A stretch of 15,070 nt of DNA from Mailhella massiliensis (GTDB taxonomy: Bacteria; Desulfobacterota; Desulfovibrionia; Desulfovibrionales; Desulfovibrionaceae). The notes below the pieces were generated by a model, which was not told where the DNA came from, made no database searches, and worked only from the letters and a program-made list of their open reading frames with translations. Below, one piece after another: positions 15,031-15,070 of this stretch (position 1 is the first letter of the stretch; every line of letters starts with the position of its first letter). Both the position numbers and the translations under genes were made by a program. The stretch spans positions 1-15,070 of the forward strand of contig NZ_DYZA01000194.1 of NCBI RefSeq assembly GCF_020741395.1. The letters run 5' to 3'.

Positions 15031-15070
15031 TCACCCCCTCCGGCGCGGGGCGCGGGGAAGACGCGCGGGC

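Larger units (their letters stand above)
14498..15070. other. Non-coding, G-rich leader and intergenic region upstream of lysS
   Basis: This 573-base stretch has no credible gene. The open frames are Lys/Arg/Gly-rich on + and Pro/Arg/Ala-rich on -, with no supported start. The + strand is strikingly purine-rich from about 14640 to 14970. Inside are a dyad next to the lysS ribosome-binding site, an A/T-rich island (14601-14630) likely to hold the promoter, an inverted repeat GGCATGC/GCATGCC closing a loop of seven G (14673-14693), GGGCG/CGCCC (14774-14793), a terminator-like hairpin (14718-14748), and the inverted repeats at 14971-15030. I looked for a T-box consensus ahead of lysS and did not see one. 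Confidence 0.65.

Overview
The window is clearly GC-rich and densely coding. It holds seven complete protein genes and no recognisable tRNA, rRNA, transposase, phage gene or CRISPR array. The block lysS - lolC/E - lolD - bamA, a BamA with an extra N-terminal domain, and the composition suggest a Gram-negative bacterium of the Desulfovibrio type (Desulfovibrionaceae: Desulfovibrio, Bilophila, Mailhella and relatives). That assignment comes from recalled gene order and protein character, not from a search.

Layout, left to right. Positions 135-5050 (+) carry sbcD and sbcC, overlapping by 13 bp, which encode the Mre11/Rad50-type SbcCD nuclease that processes hairpin and blocked DNA ends. A 363-bp gap with a strong hairpin and a plausible sigma70 promoter leads to an MFS permease (5414-6652, +) of unknown substrate. 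This converges on a HAD-family phosphoglycolate-phosphatase-like gene (6844-7503, -), which is followed by a clear intrinsic terminator. Positions 7504-8261 contain no gene but hold a degenerate tandem array of a 58-bp unit (7641-7889), several inverted repeats and the bamA terminator. Positions 14497-8262 (-) form a tight operon: lysyl-tRNA synthetase, then the lipoprotein-release permease LolC/E and ATPase LolD, then the outer-membrane protein assembly factor BamA. Positions 14498-15070 are non-coding, G-rich and highly structured, with an operator-like pair of inverted repeats at the right edge.

LolCDE and BamA are two arms of outer-membrane biogenesis: release of lipoproteins from the inner membrane, and insertion of beta-barrels. 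The lolC/lolD and lolD/bamA overlaps suggest translational coupling. lysS, read first, couples this envelope operon to a housekeeping gene.

I did not find a convincing new multi-gene system. The features most worth a second look are the 58-bp array with its interrupted third unit, the N-terminal extra domain on BamA, the C(UCCG)G hairpin between lysS and lolC, the dyad just ahead of the lysS ribosome-binding site, and the inverted repeats at the right edge.
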